A stretch of 64,000 nucleotides of DNA from Actinomycetota bacterium (GCA_035640355.1 DASQWI010000029.1:1-64000), one strand, 5' to 3'. Counted from the stretch's first letter, positions 54,584-63,924 are shown. Translations and numbers: made by a program. The notes: generated by a model from the letters alone, not told the origin.

Positions 54584-55716
54584 CGGTTGAGCACCTCGTG
54601 GAAGTCCTGGAACAAGACCTCGATGTCGTCCTCCGCCATCCCCCGGCCGGAGAGCGCATCGCGGAAGGCGCGCCGAACGTCCACGACGTCGTAGCCCGTC
54701 ACCCGCGCCGCCTGGTGTGCTCGGGCGAGTGGGTAGGGATACCCCACGAATGCCGGGTCGTCGGCGAGCGCCGCGACGCGCCCGAGGACCTCGTTCGCGT
54801 CGAGTCGTCCGCGAGCAACGTCGATCCTGAACGCGAACGACGCCGTCGGCGCGAGATGCCCGACGAAGATGTCGCCGACGTACAACCGTCCGAACTTGGG
54901 GTCCGTCGAGATGCGCACAGCCCATCTGGACGACGGCGCCTCGCGGTCGCCACGACGTTTCAGCAGCCCGACGAGCGGCGCGTTCCGTCCCCAGTACAGC
55001 GTGGACGCCTTGACCACCCCGGCCATGACGACACCTTGCTCGACCGCTCGCCGATGGACGCGTTGCACCACGGTCTGCGGAACGAGCGGCCCGCCGTGCA
55101 GCGACCCGTCGATGAGCACCAGGTCGCCCTCGCGAGCTTCCTCGACGGTCCGCGCCACCTCACTCCATTCAGACCACTCCCGAAGCGCATCCACCGGACG
55201 GGGCAGGTCGGGAAGGCGCTCCGGCTCGGCGCCGCAGAGCTCGGTGAGCGCAGCGCGGGCGAGCCTGTCCATCTCCTCGGTGGAGACGGCGTGCACCACG
55301 AGCGAGGGACGGTCGATCGCTGCCGTGGATCCGTTCTGGAACCGCACGCGCGCGGCTCGATGCCCCACGACCTGGAACGACCGCCCGTCGGCGACGACGC
55401 ACGATCCGCCGTCGATCGCCCACACGACACCCGGTCCGACGGGCTCGATCGGTATGAGCTCGTACCCGTCGGGATGGCCCTCGACCACGAGCGCCTCGTC
55501 CAGCCCGAGCTGCGCTTCGAGCACTCGGATGTCGGTTCCGGGGCGCTCCAGGAGGTCGACCACGAACCTGGCCGCGTCATCGAGCTGACCGCGCTCGTAG
55601 AGCTCGAGGTTGACGACCCGGGCCTCCTCGGAGGCGGTCGGCGCTGAGACGACCGACTGGGTGGCCACCGGGCGCATCGCGCTCGCTCCTCGAGCGTTCC
55701 GCACCGCTTCCGTCAT
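54580..55716 (-). CDS. nurA: NurA-type 5'-3' nuclease
   Basis: About 378 residues from ATG 55716 (GTG 55764 would add 16). Two conserved acid motifs of the NurA fold appear: VVWAIDGGSCVV (metal-binding Asp) and LVLIDGSLHGGPL, then the basic stretch GVVKASTLYWGRN and a C-terminal DVVDVRRAFRDA. NurA degrades the 5' strand with HerA to give 3' overhangs for recombination. First gene of the four-gene operon; 82 bases separate it from a divergent DUF2236 gene. Confidence 0.85.
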   Translation of the reverse strand: MTEAVRNARGASAMRPVATQSVVSAPTASEEARVVNLELYERGQLDDAARFVVDLLERPGTDIRVLEAQLGLDEALVVEGHPDGYELIPIEPVGPGVVWAIDGGSCVVADGRSFQVVGHRAARVRFQNGSTAAIDRPSLVVHAVSTEEMDRLARAALTELCGAEPERLPDLPRPVDALREWSEWSEVARTVEEAREGDLVLIDGSLHGGPLVPQTVVQRVHRRAVEQGVVMAGVVKASTLYWGRNAPLVGLLKRRGDREAPSSRWAVRISTDPKFGRLYVGDIFVGHLAPTASFAFRIDVARGRLDANEVLGRVAALADDPAFVGYPYPLARAHQAARVTGYDVVDVRRAFRDALSGRGMAEDDIEVLFQDFHEVLNR

Positions 55717-55846
55717 CGCCCGAAGCGTAGCCGAGGGCTCCGACGCGTCCGAGCATCCGACCACGGCGCGCGATCATTCGGGCCATATCCAGCGAGGCAA
55801 CCCCGGGGAACGCCCGCACGCAGGCTCTGAGGGCTACGCTCGCGCG

Positions 55847-56707
55847 GTGACGGCAACGCTCGTTCGGGGCTTCGGTGACGTCGTCCGAGGCTTCCCGAAG
55901 ACGACGCGCGGCACCGAAGGCGACCCGGGGCTGTTCGGTCCCGGGTCACTGGCGTGGCGGATCAACGCCGAGTCGATCCTGCTCATGGGCGGCGGCCGAG
56001 CGCTGCTCATGCAGGTCGCGCACCCGATGGTCGCGGCCGGCGTCGCCGATCACAGCGACTTCACGGTGGCACCGTTCGACCGGCTGTGGCGAACCGTGGA
56101 CACGGCGCTCACGGTGATCTTTGGCGACTCGTCCCACTGGCAAGCCGCAGTCGAACGCGTTCACCGCGTCCACGAAACCGTCTACGGACAGCGCCACGGC
56201 GCGCGGTACTCGGCCCTCGATCCGGAGCTCCTGCTGTGGGTGCATGCGACGCTCGTCGACTCGTCGATCGAGGCGTACGCGCGACTGGTGCGGCCGATCC
56301 CCCTCGTCGTTCGAGAGCGCTACTACCGTGAGATGCGCCGGATGGGGACGGCGTTCGGCGTGCCGGAGGCTCTCCATCCCGCCACGTACACGGATTTCCG
56401 CGCGTACCTCACGCGAACGATGTCGACGCTGCACATCGGCGACGAATGCCGAGCGGTGGCCCGAATCGTGCTCTCCCCACCGGCTCCGCTGGTGCTGTGG
56501 CCCGCCGGGCTCGCCTCCGGGTTGCTGTCTGTCGGGTTGCTGCCGGCGCGAATGCGGAGGGAGCTCGGCTTGCGGTGGAACGGCGCAACGGAACGAGCGT
56601 TCTCCGCGGCTGCGGCCGTCGTGCGTTCGACCCTACCGCTGCTACCCGACCACGTCCGAAGATGGCCGCACGCCCGCGAAGCCGAGCGCCGAATGGGACT
56701 CGTGTAG
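55847..56707 (+). CDS. DUF2236 / MpaB-family protein
   Basis: 286 residues from GTG 55847. LFGPGSLAWRINAESILLMGGGRALLMQVAHPMVAAGVADHS-like order (given here in pieces: SLAWRINAESILLMGGGRAL, LMQVAHPMVAAGVADHS) is the family's N-terminal signature, with His in AHP and DHS. DPELLLWVHATLVDS follows. Family members such as latex-clearing protein are heme oxygenases; others have no known role. Divergent from nurA. Confidence 0.85.
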   Translation: MTATLVRGFGDVVRGFPKTTRGTEGDPGLFGPGSLAWRINAESILLMGGGRALLMQVAHPMVAAGVADHSDFTVAPFDRLWRTVDTALTVIFGDSSHWQAAVERVHRVHETVYGQRHGARYSALDPELLLWVHATLVDSSIEAYARLVRPIPLVVRERYYREMRRMGTAFGVPEALHPATYTDFRAYLTRTMSTLHIGDECRAVARIVLSPPAPLVLWPAGLASGLLSVGLLPARMRRELGLRWNGATERAFSAAAAVVRSTLPLLPDHVRRWPHAREAERRMGLV

Positions 56708-56716
56708 CGGGCTACC

Positions 56717-57031
56717 TCAGCTTCTGGCCTCGTCCGGCATCCATGCGCCGACGGCGGTGCGGAACGGGTGAACCTCGAAGTGCTGCCACACGCCCTCGGT
56801 CACGTACGGATCGTTGCGCTGCCAGTCGTCGAGCCCGTCGCGCGTTTCGAAGTCGGCTAGGATCGTCGATCCGACCATCGTGCCGGCGTCGTCGAGGATC
56901 GCGCCGCCAAGGAGAACCTGTCCTCGCTCCACGAACGGCCGGATGAACTCGAGGTGCTTGGGCCGCACGCGAGCGCGGCGTTCGGGCGCGTCCGCGTCGT
57001 CGCCGTCCCGCCCGATCACGATGAACTGCAC
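56717..57031 (-). CDS. YciI-like protein
   Basis: 104 residues from GTG 57031. RPKHLEFIRPFVERGQVLLGGAI and FETRDGLDDWQRNDPYVTEG are the YCII-domain pattern, including the conserved His and Asp. A small dimeric alpha/beta barrel protein of unclear function. Its GTG overlaps the stop of the acyl-CoA dehydrogenase (TAGTG), so it is probably translated with it. Confidence 0.88.
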   Translation of the reverse strand: MQFIVIGRDGDDADAPERRARVRPKHLEFIRPFVERGQVLLGGAILDDAGTMVGSTILADFETRDGLDDWQRNDPYVTEGVWQHFEVHPFRTAVGAWMPDEARS

Positions 57032-58191
57032 TAGGCGAACGCCTTCAGCAGCTCACGTGCGATCACGACGCGCTGGATCTGGTTGGTCCCCTCGTAGATC
57101 TGGGTGATCTTCGCGTCCCGCATGTACCGTTCGACCGGGTACTCGCGGATGTAGCCGTACCCGCCCAAGACCTGTACCGCGTCGGTCGTGATGCGCATCG
57201 CCGCATCCGAAGCGAAGCACTTGGCGACGCTCGAGAAGTACGTCATCCGCTCGTCGCCCGCGTCGCAGAGCGCGAGCGACTTGTACACGAGCATCCGCGC
57301 CGCCTCGAGCTGCATCGCCATGTCGGCCACCATGAACGAGACGCCCTGAAACTCGCCGATGGGCTTGCCGAACTGCTGTCGTTCGGTCGCGTATCGGGCG
57401 GCGAAGTCGAACGCGCCCTGCGCGATGCCGAGCGCCTGCGCGGCGATGGCCGGCCGCGAGTAGTCAAGGGTTCGCATCGCGTAGGCGAAGCCCTCACCCT
57501 CATCGCCGATCAGCCGGTCGGCGGGGACGCGCGCCCCGTCGCAGATCACCTCGCGAGTCGGCGATCCGCGGATGCCCATCTTGTCTTCCTTGCGCCCGAA
57601 CGAGACTCCTGGGTCGTCGCGCATCACGAGGAACGCCGACACGCCCTTGGCGCGCGTCGACGGATCCTTCGTGGCGAACACGACGTACCCGTGCGAAACA
57701 CCGGCCCCGGTAATGAACCGCTTCGTTCCGCTCAGCACGAACTCGTCGCCGTCGCGTTCGTACCGCGTGGTCATCGCGGCGGGATCCGAACCCGCGCCGG
57801 GCTCCGTCAACGCGTATGACATCAGCACGTCGCCGCGAGCGATCCCCTCGGTCATCTGTTTGGCTTTCGCGTCGTCTCCCGCGACCACCAGCGGGATCAC
57901 GCCGAGCTTCGAGACGAGTGGGGTGAGCGACACGCCTGCCGAGACTCGCGAGAGCTCCTCGATGAACACTCCGAACGCGAGCGAGCCGCCGCCCGAACCG
58001 CCGTGCTCCTCGGGGTAGCCCACGCCCATCAGGTCGTTCTCGACGAGGACCTTGTACACGTCCTCGGGCCACTCGTCCGTCTCGTCGATCTCGGCCGCGC
58101 GCGGCTCGATCCTCTCCTCTGCGATGGTTCGGACAAGGCGGCGGAACTCCTCGAGCTCTTCGGGCAGCTCGAACCGCTCGAGCTCGGCCAT
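57031..58191 (-). CDS. Acyl-CoA dehydrogenase
   Basis: 386 residues, normal for the family. Three-domain FAD enzyme: YALTEPGAGSDPAAM (FAD-binding), FITGAGVSHGYVVFATK, IRGSPTREVICDGARVP, QVLGGYGYIREYPVERYMRD and the catalytic Glu in ITQIYEGTNQIQRVV. First step of beta-oxidation. It follows a thiolase by 2 bases; the pair is a short fatty-acid degradation operon. Confidence 0.95.
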   Translation of the reverse strand: MAELERFELPEELEEFRRLVRTIAEERIEPRAAEIDETDEWPEDVYKVLVENDLMGVGYPEEHGGSGGGSLAFGVFIEELSRVSAGVSLTPLVSKLGVIPLVVAGDDAKAKQMTEGIARGDVLMSYALTEPGAGSDPAAMTTRYERDGDEFVLSGTKRFITGAGVSHGYVVFATKDPSTRAKGVSAFLVMRDDPGVSFGRKEDKMGIRGSPTREVICDGARVPADRLIGDEGEGFAYAMRTLDYSRPAIAAQALGIAQGAFDFAARYATERQQFGKPIGEFQGVSFMVADMAMQLEAARMLVYKSLALCDAGDERMTYFSSVAKCFASDAAMRITTDAVQVLGGYGYIREYPVERYMRDAKITQIYEGTNQIQRVVIARELLKAFA

Positions 58192-58193
58192 GC

Positions 58194-59375
58194 TCAGGCG
58201 ATGCGCCGTACGACCAACGCGTCGCCCTGTCCGCCACCTCCGCAGATCGTCGCGCCGCCAAGATCGACGCCGCGCCGGCGCATCTCGTGGACCAGGGTCA
58301 GGACGATCCGCGCGCCGCTGGCGCCGATGGGGTGGCCGAGCGCCACGGCTCCGCCGTTCACGTTGACGAGCTCCTCGTCGAAGCCCAGGACGCGCGTGAC
58401 GTTCACCGCGACGGCGGCGAACGCCTCGTTCACCTCGAGGAGCCCGAGGTCGTGAACGTCGAGCTGCGCCTTCTTGACGGCGTTCTGAAGCGCTATCGCC
58501 GGAACCGTGTGCAGGTACGGGAATCGATCGGCCGACATCCCGTGGGCGACGATCTCGGCGATCGGCGCCAGGCCAAGCCTGTCTGCCCGTTCGCGGCTCA
58601 TCACGACGACCGCGGCCCCGCCGTCGCTGATCTGCGAGGCGTTCCCTGCCGTGATCGTCCCGTCAGGACGGAACGCGGGGTTCAGCTTGCCAAGCGACTC
58701 GACGGTCGATTGCGGCCTGATGCCCTCGTCGCGTTCGACGATGGTCGCGCCGCCGCGGGACGAAACCTCCACGGCCACGACTTCCTCAGCGAGCGCGCCG
58801 GATTCCCATCCCGCCGCCGCCCGGCGGTGGGAACGCGCCGCCCACTCGTCCTGCTCCGTTCGCGTGATCCCGAGCTCGGCGTTGATCTCATCGGAGGACT
58901 CGCCCATGTGCTGGCGCGTGAACGTCGACCACAGGCCGTCGTGGATCATCGAGTCGACCAACTCGGTGTCGCCGAGCCGAGAACCGTCCCGCGCCTTCGG
59001 CAGCACGTAGGGGGCGCCGGACATCGACTCCATGCCGCCGGCGACGACGATCTCGACCTCGCCCGCCCGGATCAGCTGATCGGCGAGCGCGATCGCGTTG
59101 ATGCCCGACAGGCAGACCTTGTTGATCGTGACGGCCGGCACTTCCTTGGGGATCCCGGCCCCGATGGCCGCCTGCCGCGCAGTGATCTGGCCCGCGCCGG
59201 CCTGTAGGACGTGACCCATGATCACGTAGTCGACTTGTCCGGGATCGACGTCTGACCTCGCCAGGGCCTCGCGGATCGCCACGGCGCCGAGGTCGACGGC
59301 CGGGACGTCGGACAGACCACCCTTCAGCTTGCCGATGGGGGTCCGTGCACCGCCGATCACGACGGAAGAGGTCAT
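58194..59375 (-). CDS. Acetyl-CoA acetyltransferase (thiolase)
   Basis: 393 residues from ATG 59375. Nucleophile Cys near 88 in TINKVCLSGINAIALA; NEAFAAVAVNVTRVLG; general-base His in GGAVALGHPIGASGARI; final Cys in CGGGGQGDALVV. All residues of a type II thiolase are present. It removes two carbons in beta-oxidation or makes acetoacetyl-CoA. It precedes the acyl-CoA dehydrogenase. Confidence 0.96.
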   Translation of the reverse strand: MTSSVVIGGARTPIGKLKGGLSDVPAVDLGAVAIREALARSDVDPGQVDYVIMGHVLQAGAGQITARQAAIGAGIPKEVPAVTINKVCLSGINAIALADQLIRAGEVEIVVAGGMESMSGAPYVLPKARDGSRLGDTELVDSMIHDGLWSTFTRQHMGESSDEINAELGITRTEQDEWAARSHRRAAAGWESGALAEEVVAVEVSSRGGATIVERDEGIRPQSTVESLGKLNPAFRPDGTITAGNASQISDGGAAVVVMSRERADRLGLAPIAEIVAHGMSADRFPYLHTVPAIALQNAVKKAQLDVHDLGLLEVNEAFAAVAVNVTRVLGFDEELVNVNGGAVALGHPIGASGARIVLTLVHEMRRRGVDLGGATICGGGGQGDALVVRRIA

Positions 59376-59440
59376 GCCGTCCTCTCGTTGTGAAGGATGA
59401 ATCCAGTTTACGGCGCGGGTGTGATCGAAAGGACGCGCGC

Positions 59441-60316
59441 ATGAAGGCGCCACGGTTCGGCATCTCGATCATCCCCTCGGCGTCCGGCCGTTCGGACCCG
59501 GTCGCCGAAGCGGTTCACGCGGAGGAGCTCGGTTTCGACCTCGTCACGGTCTGGGACCACCCGCATGGCGAGCACCCGTCGTTCGAGACGTGGACCCTGA
59601 TGACACGGATCGCCGCCCGGACGAGCCGGATCCGCGTGGCGTCCGACGTGCTCGGCCTTCCGCTCCGCCTGCCGGCCCTGACGGCAAAGATGGCCGAATC
59701 GCTGGATCGACTCTCCAACGGCCGCCTGATCCTCGGCCTCGGCGGAGGAGGCAGCGACGCGGAGTTCGCAGGTTACGGCGCGCCCATGAGGGCGCCCGAC
59801 GAGAAGGTCGAGGCGCTCGAAGAGGCGCTCACCGTGATCCGCGGTGCTTGGGCGGAGCCGGCGTTCACGTTCAAGGGGCGGCACTACCGAACGGATGGCA
59901 CGCAGCTCGAGCCCAAACCGGCCCATTCGATCCCCATCTGGCTCGGCACGTACGGGCCGAGGGCGCGAGAGCTCACGGGCCGCTTGGCGGACGGATGGAT
60001 CCCGTCGCTCGCCTACCTCCCCCTGCCGCAGGCAAGACGGAGCATCGTGGACGTTCGCGCATCGGCGGAGCGCGCCGGGCGAGACCCGGATGATCTCGAC
60101 TACGCCGTCAACGTCGGCGTCAGGATCGGTGGTCCGGCGCCACCCGATGAGGATCGAAGGCTGGGCGGGGAGCCGGACGAGATCATCGAGCGCGTCCTGG
60201 AGATCCTCGACGGCGGCTTCACCGTCGTGAATTTCTTCGTCGGGGGGCGCCGCGAGGATCAGGCGGAACGGTTGGCGATCGAGGTCCTTCCGGTCGTACG
60301 TCAGACCCCTACCTGA
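59441..60316 (+). CDS. LLM-class F420-dependent oxidoreductase
   Basis: 291 residues from ATG 59441, with GAAAGGA upstream. Luciferase-like TIM barrel: FGISIIPSASGRSDPVAEAV, HAEELGFDLVTVWDHPHGEH, RLSNGRLILGLGGGGSDAEF and IPIWLGTYGPRARELTGRLA. The pattern is that of F420-dependent rather than FMN luciferase-like enzymes; the F420 genes at 21-26 kb supply the cofactor. Substrate unknown. Divergent from the thiolase. Confidence 0.9.
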   Translation: MKAPRFGISIIPSASGRSDPVAEAVHAEELGFDLVTVWDHPHGEHPSFETWTLMTRIAARTSRIRVASDVLGLPLRLPALTAKMAESLDRLSNGRLILGLGGGGSDAEFAGYGAPMRAPDEKVEALEEALTVIRGAWAEPAFTFKGRHYRTDGTQLEPKPAHSIPIWLGTYGPRARELTGRLADGWIPSLAYLPLPQARRSIVDVRASAERAGRDPDDLDYAVNVGVRIGGPAPPDEDRRLGGEPDEIIERVLEILDGGFTVVNFFVGGRREDQAERLAIEVLPVVRQTPT

Positions 60317-60580
60317 ACCTCCCGGCGCCAGCGGTCGAACAGCTCGAGCGAGTCGAGGCAGAAACGTTTCCGCTTGATCATGGCGTCGACCGCGTCGAGC
60401 GAAACGAACGATCCCCATACGACCTCGGTCGGCTGCCACACGATTGGCCGTCCCACACGACGTCGAAGACGCCGCGGAAACAATGTCCGTCGGGTCCGTC
60501 ATACCGGAGGACGAAGCGCTAGGTAGGCCGGGCCGTGATACCGAGCTCTACACCTCGACGAGCTCGTCGGCGGGACGCAC
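60301..60580 (-). pseudogene. NUDIX hydrolase remnant
   Basis: Two in-order pieces on the minus strand recall a NUDIX protein: VRPADELVEV from GTG 60580, ending at a stop (60550-60548), and a C-terminal part PIVWQPTEVVWGSFVSLDAV down to 60301, preceded in another frame by RFVLRYDGPDG and GVFDVVWDG. The central GX5EX7REUXEEXGU box is absent. It looks like a gene reduced by an internal deletion and a frameshift. It overlaps the oxidoreductase 3' end by 16 bases. Confidence is limited by its size. Confidence 0.4.
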
Positions 60581-60753
60581 GCCGTCGAGTGTAGGTGGGT
60601 TCGGACGACCGAACTCAGGCCCTGCGCTCGATGGATGGGCATGCCCCGATTCTGCGGATTTACGCGATGGAAACGAAAGGGACATGGCGCCGCGACCGAC
60701 GCCGGCTACAAAGTCCCCGTTCGGATTTCGTGACCTCGGGGAGGAGGCGGCCC

Positions 60754-62085
60754 ATGCCGCAGATCGACACCGGCGACACCGCTTGGGTCCTCATGTGCGC
60801 GGCGTTGGTGATGTTCATGACGCCGGGCTTGGCGCTGTTCTACGGCGGCCTGGTGCGAACGAAGAACGTGCTGGGGACGATCATGCAGTCGTTCTTCGCC
60901 CTCGCGCTGGTCACCGTGCTGTGGACGCTGATCGGGTACACGCTGGCATTCGGGCGGGACGTCGGTGGCGTGATCGGCGGTCTGTCGTTCCTGGGCCTGA
61001 ACGACGTCGGCCTCGAGCCGAGCGAGACGTACGGGACGACGGTCCCCCACCTTGCGTTCAGCACCTACCAGCTGATGTTCGCGATCATCACGCCAGCGCT
61101 CATCACTGGCGCCGTTGCCGAGCGCATGCGGTTCTCCGCGTACGCTCTATTCCTCGGCCTGTGGTCGATCCTCGTCTACGCGCCCGTCGCGCACTGGGTC
61201 TTCGCGGACGGGTGGTTGGGCCTCTCGGGCGTCGGCGCGCTCGACTTCGCCGGTGGAACCGTGGTGCACATCAACGCCGGCGCCGCCGCGCTCGCGGCGA
61301 TCGTGTTCCTCGGCAAGCGACGCGGGTTCGGTCGGCAGGCGTTCATCCCCCACGACGTGCCGATGGTGATCCTCGGCGCCTCGATCCTGTGGTTCGGGTG
61401 GTTCGGGTTCAACGCAGGGTCGGCGCTCGGCGCCAACGGCCTGGCCGCGTCTGCCTTCACCGTTACCAACCTCGCCACCGCGGCAGCGGTCCTCGGTTGG
61501 CTCCTGTTCGAGCGGGTCAAGCACGGGCGGGCCACGACGATCGGCGCCGCCACGGGCGCCGTGGCAGGGCTCGTCGCGATCACGCCGGCGGCCGGCTTCG
61601 TCGAACCCTGGGCGGCTATCGTCATCGGCTTCGCGGCGGGCGCCGTCTGCTTCTTCGTCGTGAACCTGAAAGCGCGGATCGGCTACGACGACTCGCTCGA
61701 CGTCGTTGGAGTGCACCTGGTCGGCGGCATCGTCGGCGCGCTGTTCACGGGCGTGTTCGCCAGCGCCGCGGTGAACGGCTTCTCCGGCGGGCTCGTTCAG
61801 CTGGGCCGGCAGGCGCTCGCCGTCGGGGCGACGATGGCCTTCTCGTTCGCGATGACGCTCGGGATCCTGAAGGTCGTCGACATGCTCGTCGGCGTGCGAG
61901 TCAGCGAGGAAGAGGAGCTGACGGGGCTCGACCTGTCGCAGCATTCGGAGGTCGCCTACACGTCGAGCGAGGGATCCGGTGCGCTCGCGGGGCAGCAGGA
62001 TACGGTGATCGCCGTCCCTGAAACGCCCACGCCCGCCGTTCCGGCGTACCGCGAGACCCGGATCGGGGCCTCCACGAAGCCGTAG
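60754..62085 (+). CDS. amt: Ammonium transporter (Amt/MEP/Rh family)
   Basis: 443 residues from ATG 60754, with GGGGAGGAGGCGG upstream. Eleven membrane segments; ammonium-channel motifs FMTPGLALFYGGLVRTKN, DFAGGTVVHINAGAAALAA (signature), GWFGFNAGSALGANGLA and the His pore pair at VVHIN and VGVHLVGGIVGAL. A cytoplasmic tail of about 55 residues follows the last helix (VSEEEELTGLDLSQHSEV). The usual glnK partner is not adjacent downstream; the next gene is convergent. Confidence 0.93.
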   Translation: MPQIDTGDTAWVLMCAALVMFMTPGLALFYGGLVRTKNVLGTIMQSFFALALVTVLWTLIGYTLAFGRDVGGVIGGLSFLGLNDVGLEPSETYGTTVPHLAFSTYQLMFAIITPALITGAVAERMRFSAYALFLGLWSILVYAPVAHWVFADGWLGLSGVGALDFAGGTVVHINAGAAALAAIVFLGKRRGFGRQAFIPHDVPMVILGASILWFGWFGFNAGSALGANGLAASAFTVTNLATAAAVLGWLLFERVKHGRATTIGAATGAVAGLVAITPAAGFVEPWAAIVIGFAAGAVCFFVVNLKARIGYDDSLDVVGVHLVGGIVGALFTGVFASAAVNGFSGGLVQLGRQALAVGATMAFSFAMTLGILKVVDMLVGVRVSEEEELTGLDLSQHSEVAYTSSEGSGALAGQQDTVIAVPETPTPAVPAYRETRIGASTKP

Positions 62086-62096
62086 GGGTCGACCGC

Positions 62097-62127
62097 CTCT
62101 CGGCGCGACTCAGTTGCGCGCCGAGAG
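62097..62127. terminator. Hairpin terminator between convergent genes
   Basis: Arms CTCTCGGCGCG (62097-62107) and CGCGCCGAGAG (62117-62127) pair perfectly over 11 bases around a 9-base loop. It spans the 3' ends of amt and the FtsH-like gene; the latter's stop codon lies in the loop. No T-tract. Confidence 0.75.
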
Positions 62128-63924
62128 CGCGATCTCGATCTCCCGCAAGATCTCGTCGCCGACGAGCTCGTCCCGGGCGATCAGCGCATCGCGGAGGGCC
62201 ACGACGACGTCGCGGTTCTCCTTGAGCACCGTCTCGACGCGCTGGCGGCCCGCGGTCAGGATCTCCTCCACCCGCGTGCGTCCCTGCTCGTCCCCGAGCA
62301 CCCTGCCGACAAGGTTCTTCGATCCGACCGGCCCCTCGGCGATCGCGTCGTAGCTCACGAGGGAGCCGGCCATCCCGAACGAACCGACCATCTGGGCGGC
62401 CAGCGTCGTCGCGTGCTGGAGGTCCGCTGCCGGTCCGGTGCCGCTCTCGCCGAAGAACGCCTCTTCCGCGGCGAGCCCTCCGAGGGCGATGGCGATGCCC
62501 GCCTCGAGCTCCGTTCGCGTGCGAGTGAACCGTTCCTCCTCGTCGCCGTGCGCGAGGAGGCCCAGCGCCTGACGGCGCTTGATGATGGAGAGCACCTCGA
62601 GACGTCGGCCCTTCCCCAAGAAGTACGCCACCGTCGCATGACCGGCTTCGTGCGTCGCGACGGACACGCGATCGGACTCCGTATAGACGACCGGCTGCTT
62701 GAAGCCGAGCTCCTCGGTCAACTTGGCCTCGTGGATGTCCTGGAGGCTCATCGCCTTGCGCCCGTTTCGAAGGGCCACGAGCAACGCTTCGTCGAACAGA
62801 TGCTCGATCATGACCGGCGTGTAACCGAACGTGTCGTGCGCGAGGCGCTCACGAATCTCGTCCTCGTCGAGCTGCTCGTGGTGTGTCTTGCGTTCGAGGA
62901 AGAAGTCGACGAGCTCGCGACGTCCGTTCTTCGTAGGAACGTCGAAGTACAGGCGTTGGTCGAACCGGCCCGGCCGCACCAACGCTGGGTCGAGCTGATC
63001 CGCGCGGTTGGTCGCGGCGATCAGGAGGATGTTGTTGTAGCTCGGCTTCCCAGCGGCGAGGCGCCGGTCCGGCGGAAGGTAGTTGTTGATCATCTCGATG
63101 AAGCCGGCCCTGATGCGGTCACGAAATGGCGGCTGATCGAACGACTGCATCTGGATCAGGAGCTCGTTCACCATGCCGGAGCCGCCGGCGCCGACGACGC
63201 TCGACGCAACTCGTCCAAGACCTGTCGGGTCGGGGCTCGCGTTCAGGCCGCCTCGATCGGAACCGACCGCATCGATCTCCTCGATGAATCCGATCGCCCC
63301 GCCCTCCTTACGCGCGAGCTTTCGAAGCCTGCGGAAGAACGCGCGGATCCGGGCGGCCGTCATCCCGAACCACATCGATTGGAACGCCGGACCGGAGATG
63401 AACAGGAACGGCACGCCCGCCTGCTTGGCCATCGCCTTGGCCAGATACGTCTTGCCGGTTCCCGGAGGACCCTCGAACAGGATCCCTCGACGGGGGTTCC
63501 CGCCGAGCTCGTTTCGGAATGTGGCGTACCCGAGGAACACATCGAGAGTCCGGCCCACCTCGTCGACCTGGTTGTCGAGTCCGCGAACCTCGTCCAGCCC
63601 GACCTCGATCTCTTCAGGTCGAACGATCGCGTGGGGGGAGCGGCCGCTGAACATCGGCATCAGCGTGAAGATGCCGATGGCCAGGACGAGCACGAGGATG
63701 GGTGCCCAGATCACCGCCTCGGGGCCGACGGTCGGAAGGCGCAACGGGTTGTCGGTGAGGTAGCGGTACCAGAGATATCCGTCGAGCAGGCCGAGGAACA
63801 GGAGGAGACGGCGGAGACGGCGCTTGCGCGTTCGCTCGCGCACCCGGAAGACGTCGGCTCGTCCCTTCGACTGTAGATCTAAGCCGTGGAGAACCGCTGC
63901 GGTGGAACGATTTGCCTGCCTCAC
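62110..63924 (-). CDS. FtsH-like membrane AAA+ metalloprotease
   Basis: 604 residues from GTG 63924 (GAGGGGAGAG upstream); a TTG at 63960 is an alternative. Two membrane helices lie near residues 40-60 and 70-95. The AAA domain has Walker A FEGPPGTGKTYLAKAMAK, Walker B FIEEIDAVG (Glu for the usual first Asp), and the second region of homology ATNRADQLDPALVRPGRFDQ. The zinc protease part has HEAGH near 425. It lacks the usual FtsH periplasmic domain, so it is a paralogue of FtsH rather than the housekeeping copy. Membrane-protein quality control is presumed. Confidence 0.85.
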   Translation of the reverse strand: MRQANRSTAAVLHGLDLQSKGRADVFRVRERTRKRRLRRLLLFLGLLDGYLWYRYLTDNPLRLPTVGPEAVIWAPILVLVLAIGIFTLMPMFSGRSPHAIVRPEEIEVGLDEVRGLDNQVDEVGRTLDVFLGYATFRNELGGNPRRGILFEGPPGTGKTYLAKAMAKQAGVPFLFISGPAFQSMWFGMTAARIRAFFRRLRKLARKEGGAIGFIEEIDAVGSDRGGLNASPDPTGLGRVASSVVGAGGSGMVNELLIQMQSFDQPPFRDRIRAGFIEMINNYLPPDRRLAAGKPSYNNILLIAATNRADQLDPALVRPGRFDQRLYFDVPTKNGRRELVDFFLERKTHHEQLDEDEIRERLAHDTFGYTPVMIEHLFDEALLVALRNGRKAMSLQDIHEAKLTEELGFKQPVVYTESDRVSVATHEAGHATVAYFLGKGRRLEVLSIIKRRQALGLLAHGDEEERFTRTRTELEAGIAIALGGLAAEEAFFGESGTGPAADLQHATTLAAQMVGSFGMAGSLVSYDAIAEGPVGSKNLVGRVLGDEQGRTRVEEILTAGRQRVETVLKENRDVVVALRDALIARDELVGDEILREIEIALSARN

